Shown: piece after piece, positions 53,075 to 55,651 of the stretch
Layout: every line of letters starts with the position of its first letter
Numbering within the stretch: the first letter of the stretch is position 1
Assembly: GCA_003604975.1 (NCBI GenBank)
Contig: QZIR01000002.1
Location: 1-55,651, forward strand
Direction: 5' to 3'
DNA from: Desulforudis sp.
GTDB lineage: Bacteria > Bacillota > Desulfotomaculia > Desulfotomaculales > Desulforudaceae
Length of the DNA: 55,651 nt
Position numbers and translations under genes: made by a program
Notes under the pieces: model-generated
Seen by the model: the letters and a program-made list of their open reading frames with translations, nothing else
Told to the model about the DNA's origin: nothing
Database searches by the model: none

Positions 53075-53235
53075 GCGTAAAGAGCAAGAAAAGGAGCTGG
53101 GAGCCCCTCTTCCGCTGCGAGGACGACTTTGATCCTCCTGGCCTGGCGATGTTGATCACCGGCGAAGAAGCTAAGGAGCTGGTGCGCGAGTATAAAGAAG
53201 AGATGTACTAGGAGATGTTTGGGGAGAAACTGTAA
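53075..53235 (+). pseudogene. Degraded copy of the 51592 gene
   Basis: Frame SKKRSWEPLFRCEDDFDPPG, LAMLITGEEAKELVREYKEE, MY, stop (TAG), EMFGEKL, stop matches the C-terminal half of the 51592 product (DDFGPPALAVVITEEEAREL). The first half is missing, and an in-frame TAG interrupts the last part. It lies just upstream of the Mrr-like gene. Confidence 0.75.
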
Positions 53236-53256
53236 TATAGATGTCAGGAGGTACAT

Positions 53257-54018
53257 ATGGGAAACAACGCAGAATCCTGGCTCGGGCAGATTGATTTTAA
53301 CTTATTCAACGAAACTCAATTCGAGGAGTTCTGTTTTGAGCTTCTTCAGCATGTTGGGTTCGTGAATGTCGACTGGCGAAAGGGCACGAATCTCTCATCT
53401 AGTCCGTCTGATAGCGGCCGCGATATCGTCGCTAATCTAGAGCGCGAAGATTTTGATGGGACAAAGAGATTAGAGACATGGTTCGTTGACTGCAAACACC
53501 AGCAAAAAGGGGTGCCACCCAAAGAATTGCAGAACCTCCTTTCCTGGGCAAACGCTGAACGACCTACTGTTGCGCTATTCATTGTGAGTGGCTTCTTGTC
53601 GAACCCGTCCAAGGACTATCTCCGAGACTACGAGCTGAACAACCGCCCGCCTTTTCTTATTAAATATTGTGAGCGGCCAGTACTTGAGAGATTGGCCACA
53701 GGTAATGAAAACTTCCTACGAAGATTTTTCGGTGATCTCCCCAGAAGCTATAGTGAGATTCTCGCCACTGAGGAAGAGTTCTTCGACCGAGTATGGTATG
53801 ACCGAAATAGACTCCTTGAAAAGCTTATCAAGGAGGGGAAGAAAACAGTCTCAGAGGATGTAGCTACGGGCATGAAGATAGCCAGGATACAGGTTGAAAA
53901 AAAGTATGGTGCTGATAAGCTAGGCCCCTATGACGATTTTGAGTGGGGGATGATAAACGGCAAACTATCTGCACTCAGATGGGTTATGGGAGAAGATTGG
54001 GATATGCTTGATACATAG
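53257..54018 (+). CDS. Mrr-like restriction endonuclease-type protein
   Basis: 253 residues. The ATG follows TCAGGAGGTACAT. N-terminal FEEFCFELLQHVGF then SDSGRDIVANL and WFVDCKHQQKGV give the D...(D/E)xK core of Mrr-type nucleases, with DCK where ECK is usual. The C-terminal half has NENFLRRFFGDLPRSYSE and is not recognised. Likely cuts foreign or modified DNA; no partner methylase is adjacent. Confidence 0.75.
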   Translation: MGNNAESWLGQIDFNLFNETQFEEFCFELLQHVGFVNVDWRKGTNLSSSPSDSGRDIVANLEREDFDGTKRLETWFVDCKHQQKGVPPKELQNLLSWANAERPTVALFIVSGFLSNPSKDYLRDYELNNRPPFLIKYCERPVLERLATGNENFLRRFFGDLPRSYSEILATEEEFFDRVWYDRNRLLEKLIKEGKKTVSEDVATGMKIARIQVEKKYGADKLGPYDDFEWGMINGKLSALRWVMGEDWDMLDT

Positions 54019-54195
54019 GAGTTGCTAGGCTCGGGATCACACTATTCTATCAGGCTACAACTTGGATATAACGTGACTTCGGTCCCATTATAAGATATTT
54101 GGAGAAGCACTATAATTTATACTTAGGGGTTCGCGTGAAATATATCGTTGTTCTTAATTGAGGAAAAGCAAGTAAGGGGTTGAGAGGACAACGCG

Positions 54196-54525
54196 ATGTA
54201 TCGACAAAGCATTCCTGAACTGGGATTATCAATAGAACGTGGAACACCAGCGGTAGCTGACGACGGCAAGTTCCACGTGCTGCTCAACGGCGAGGAAGTC
54301 TTTGCCTCAGCCAAAGAGAAGGAGGCAGTCGAGGAATACCGTCGGCTCAAGGCGGCTCTTGGCGTGCAGTCGGGCAGGAAGAAGTCCATCGATGTGAAGG
54401 CAGCTCTGCAGAGAGAGATTGCAGACCGGCAGGTTACATCGTTTCTGGCGGAGTCGGCCCAGCAAAAGCGCGCCAAGGCTTTGCGCAAGGGCGGAAAAGG
54501 AGGCAGCGGTGGTGTCGGCCGCTAG
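54196..54525 (+). CDS. Hypothetical basic-tailed protein, 109 residues
   Basis: The ATG follows GACAACGCG, without a strong ribosome site. Begins MYRQSIPELGLSIERGTPAV, has a beta segment GKFHVLLNGEEVFASAKEKE and a basic, Gly-rich tail (KRAKALRKGGKGGSGG). Could bind nucleic acid. A TATAAT box near 54109 precedes it. Not recognised. The 185 bases after it hold nothing I can name. Confidence 0.5.
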   Translation: MYRQSIPELGLSIERGTPAVADDGKFHVLLNGEEVFASAKEKEAVEEYRRLKAALGVQSGRKKSIDVKAALQREIADRQVTSFLAESAQQKRAKALRKGGKGGSGGVGR

Positions 54526-54710
54526 AGCCGGTCGCGGTAATGATGGGCTCGTGCTAATACCGATTGGCTCTGTTAGTGCACTTCCAACTTGATGCGCTTA
54601 ATAAGAGGCTTTTCTACAGGCTGATAATGTGAGCGTATCGGTAGCGGCATGCAATGGCGCTTTTAAAATCAATTTGAAATATTCCAGCCTAAATTCCTTG
54701 TACGGGAGTA

Positions 54711-55013
54711 ATGAGAATTAAACATGAACAAATACTATATACCCCCTGGAGGATTAGATGGGCAGAAGAAGAGCTGCACATCTGTTCCCACTGTGAATTG
54801 CCAGATTCCTTACCACTCGTATTCGGATATACCTCACAGGAGATGGATGCGGCAGCAAGTAGAGATGAGATCCATCTCGGCGGATGCCTGTGCCACAGCA
54901 ACGAGAGGGACCACAACTGGTGCTGCCGCAGCTGCGGCATCGAATATAACGGCAGGGATAGGGGCCATTGTGCCGCAGCAAGGCTCAATTACAGAGAATA
55001 TGGAATAATCTAG
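54711..55013 (+). CDS. Double zinc-knuckle protein, possibly frameshifted at its start
   Basis: 100 residues in this frame. Text ELHICSHCELPDSLPLVFGY, AASRDEIHLGGCLCHS and NWCCRSCGIEYN follows a small family with CxxC, GEI.LGGC and W.C..CG, probably zinc-binding. The ATG at 54711 has only GGGAG nearby, while an ATG at 54758 has GGAGG but lies in another frame. A lost base between the two would restore a normal start, so the N-terminus is uncertain. Confidence 0.55.
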   Translation: MRIKHEQILYTPWRIRWAEEELHICSHCELPDSLPLVFGYTSQEMDAAASRDEIHLGGCLCHSNERDHNWCCRSCGIEYNGRDRGHCAAARLNYREYGII

Positions 55014-55067
55014 ACCAGCGGTGTTATCTGACCTATAGGAACTACTCTACATGAGTTTTTCGCGCTA

Positions 55068-55088
55068 CTAGACACCTTCTGGTGCTAG
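55068..55088. terminator. Hairpin between the zinc protein and brxA
   Basis: CTAG-A-CACC-TTCT-GGTG-CTAG, directly before the brxA stop. No T run on either side; it may serve both converging units weakly. Confidence 0.4.
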
Positions 55089-55651
55089 CTACTTTCGCAG
55101 TACGACCAAATCCTCATCCATACCCTGGCGAATAATATCCAACCCAGAAGAAGTCGCTGGTAGGCTCTCAGCCCTAAACTGCTCAAATTGAAACGGGAAG
55201 AGGCTCGGGCTGTCGGAAAGGTCCTTAAGTGTGGCAGAGTCGGTACCTCGCGCTCGCAAAGATGCCTCTAGTAGCAAGGTAGTCAACCTGGGGTCTTCGA
55301 TAAGTAGAGGCGTGCCGGCAATGTATATGCCCTTCTCCCCAATTTCTTCAAGAACATCCCAGTCCAGGTACGATCGCAGAACACGACGAGCAGCGCGAGA
55401 TACAGTTTCCCGCTCACCATACTGCTCACGGACACGACGCTGTACGTGAGCGGCGGCCGCAGAGCCTTGTATCCTTAAAAGACGTCCTGTCTGTGTTGCC
55501 ACATCCGCCCAGAACGGGTAGACTGCCATAACCATCCCCCAATGAATTGCCAAGTGATTACTGCGGGGTATAACCTTCAGCAGTTCCAAGCTAGCATCTC
55601 GCAGCGGTTCAAGTTCAGATGGGGTCGTCAGCCATACCTTCATTAATATAG
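55089..55651 (-). CDS. brxA: BrxA (DUF1819), C-terminal part; gene crosses the contig join
   Basis: C-terminal 187 codons within this window end, continuing the frame that begins at 286. Text MKVWLTTPSELEPLRDASLE and HLAIHWGMVMAVYPFWADVA, with VRRVLRSYLDWDVLEEIGEK-type helix text, matches DUF1819. The stop is at 55089, opposed by the hairpin at 55068. Read as a linear contig the gene would seem to start at 55643; that methionine is internal. Confidence 0.85.
   Translation of the reverse strand, partial: ILMKVWLTTPSELEPLRDASLELLKVIPRSNHLAIHWGMVMAVYPFWADVATQTGRLLRIQGSAAAAHVQRRVREQYGERETVSRAARRVLRSYLDWDVLEEIGEKGIYIAGTPLLIEDPRLTTLLLEASLRARGTDSATLKDLSDSPSLFPFQFEQFRAESLPATSSGLDIIRQGMDEDLVVLRK
55553..55651. 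repeat. Terminal direct repeat, right copy
   Basis: Identical over 99 bases to 1-99. Marks the contig overlap and thus the circular form. Confidence 0.9.

Noticed and set aside
55089-55643. brxA starting at the methionine at 55643
   Set aside because: The frame continues across the circular join to an ATG at 286 that overlaps pglZ; the longer product fits the family length.

Overview
The first 99 bases are repeated exactly at the end (1-99 = 55553-55651), so the window is most simply a complete circular contig of 55,552 bp, cut open inside a gene (brxA). It looks like a large plasmid: it has a replication initiator with iteron-like repeats, ParA with a small partner, an SSB, a sliding clamp and a set of type IV secretion (T4SS) genes. 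It carries no rRNA, tRNA or core metabolic genes. Base composition is moderately to strongly GC-rich. Two secreted proteins carry AEGCTRAGF/ERPMYF repeats, which I associate from memory with uncultured Actinomycetota. T4SS genes of the single-membrane type (PrgI/VirB4, VirB6, VirB8/TcpC-like, NlpC/P60) fit an actinobacterial or other monoderm host. The host assignment is inference.

Layout. (1) 13023 down to 1, then across the join to 55089, minus strand: a full type 3 BREX phage-defence operon, brxF-brxC-pglXI-[DUF3800]-brxHII-pglZ-brxA. (2) 13.3-19.0 kb, minus: a broken antitoxin, an unusual fusion of an ArdC-like metallopeptidase to a complete DNA polymerase III beta clamp, and six small genes, several with structured, partly similar 5' leaders. 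(3) 19.3-26.5 kb, minus: T4SS genes (VirB8-like x2, NlpC/P60 hydrolase, VirB4, VirB6-like, VirB2-like) and four tiny genes. I see no relaxase or coupling protein. (4) 26.9-28.2 kb: partition (parA, small RHH-like partner, AT-rich upstream repeats). (5) 28.6-32.8 kb: PD-(D/E)XK-type nuclease, small regulators, a Rep with repeats inside its coding sequence, an XRE repressor. (6) 32.9-42.3 kb, plus: a pseudokinase-TM-PASTA-PKD protein, two Phd-like proteins, SSB, two surface proteins with ERPMYF repeats, and a pseudo-receiver-TM-PASTA-PKD protein, followed by small proteins. This is the most unfamiliar part. (7) 42.7-46.5 kb: an integrase remnant cut by an IS3-family element, a Phd/RelE toxin-antitoxin pair and hairpin-rich noncoding DNA. 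(8) 46.7-55.0 kb: a visibly AT-richer accessory region with a SAP-domain protein, an ABC-three-component defence cassette, an Mrr-like nuclease, several small genes and gene remnants.

Taken together, the element invests in host protection (BREX-3, ABC-3C, two or more nucleases, TA), in DNA upkeep (Rep, Par, SSB, clamp) and in the cell surface (PASTA/PKD and repeat proteins). Four promoters in regions 3, 5 and 6 share one sequence, TTGACACA-n-CAC with a 16-bp spacer, which suggests co-regulation. All calls are from reading the sequence; no database search was run.
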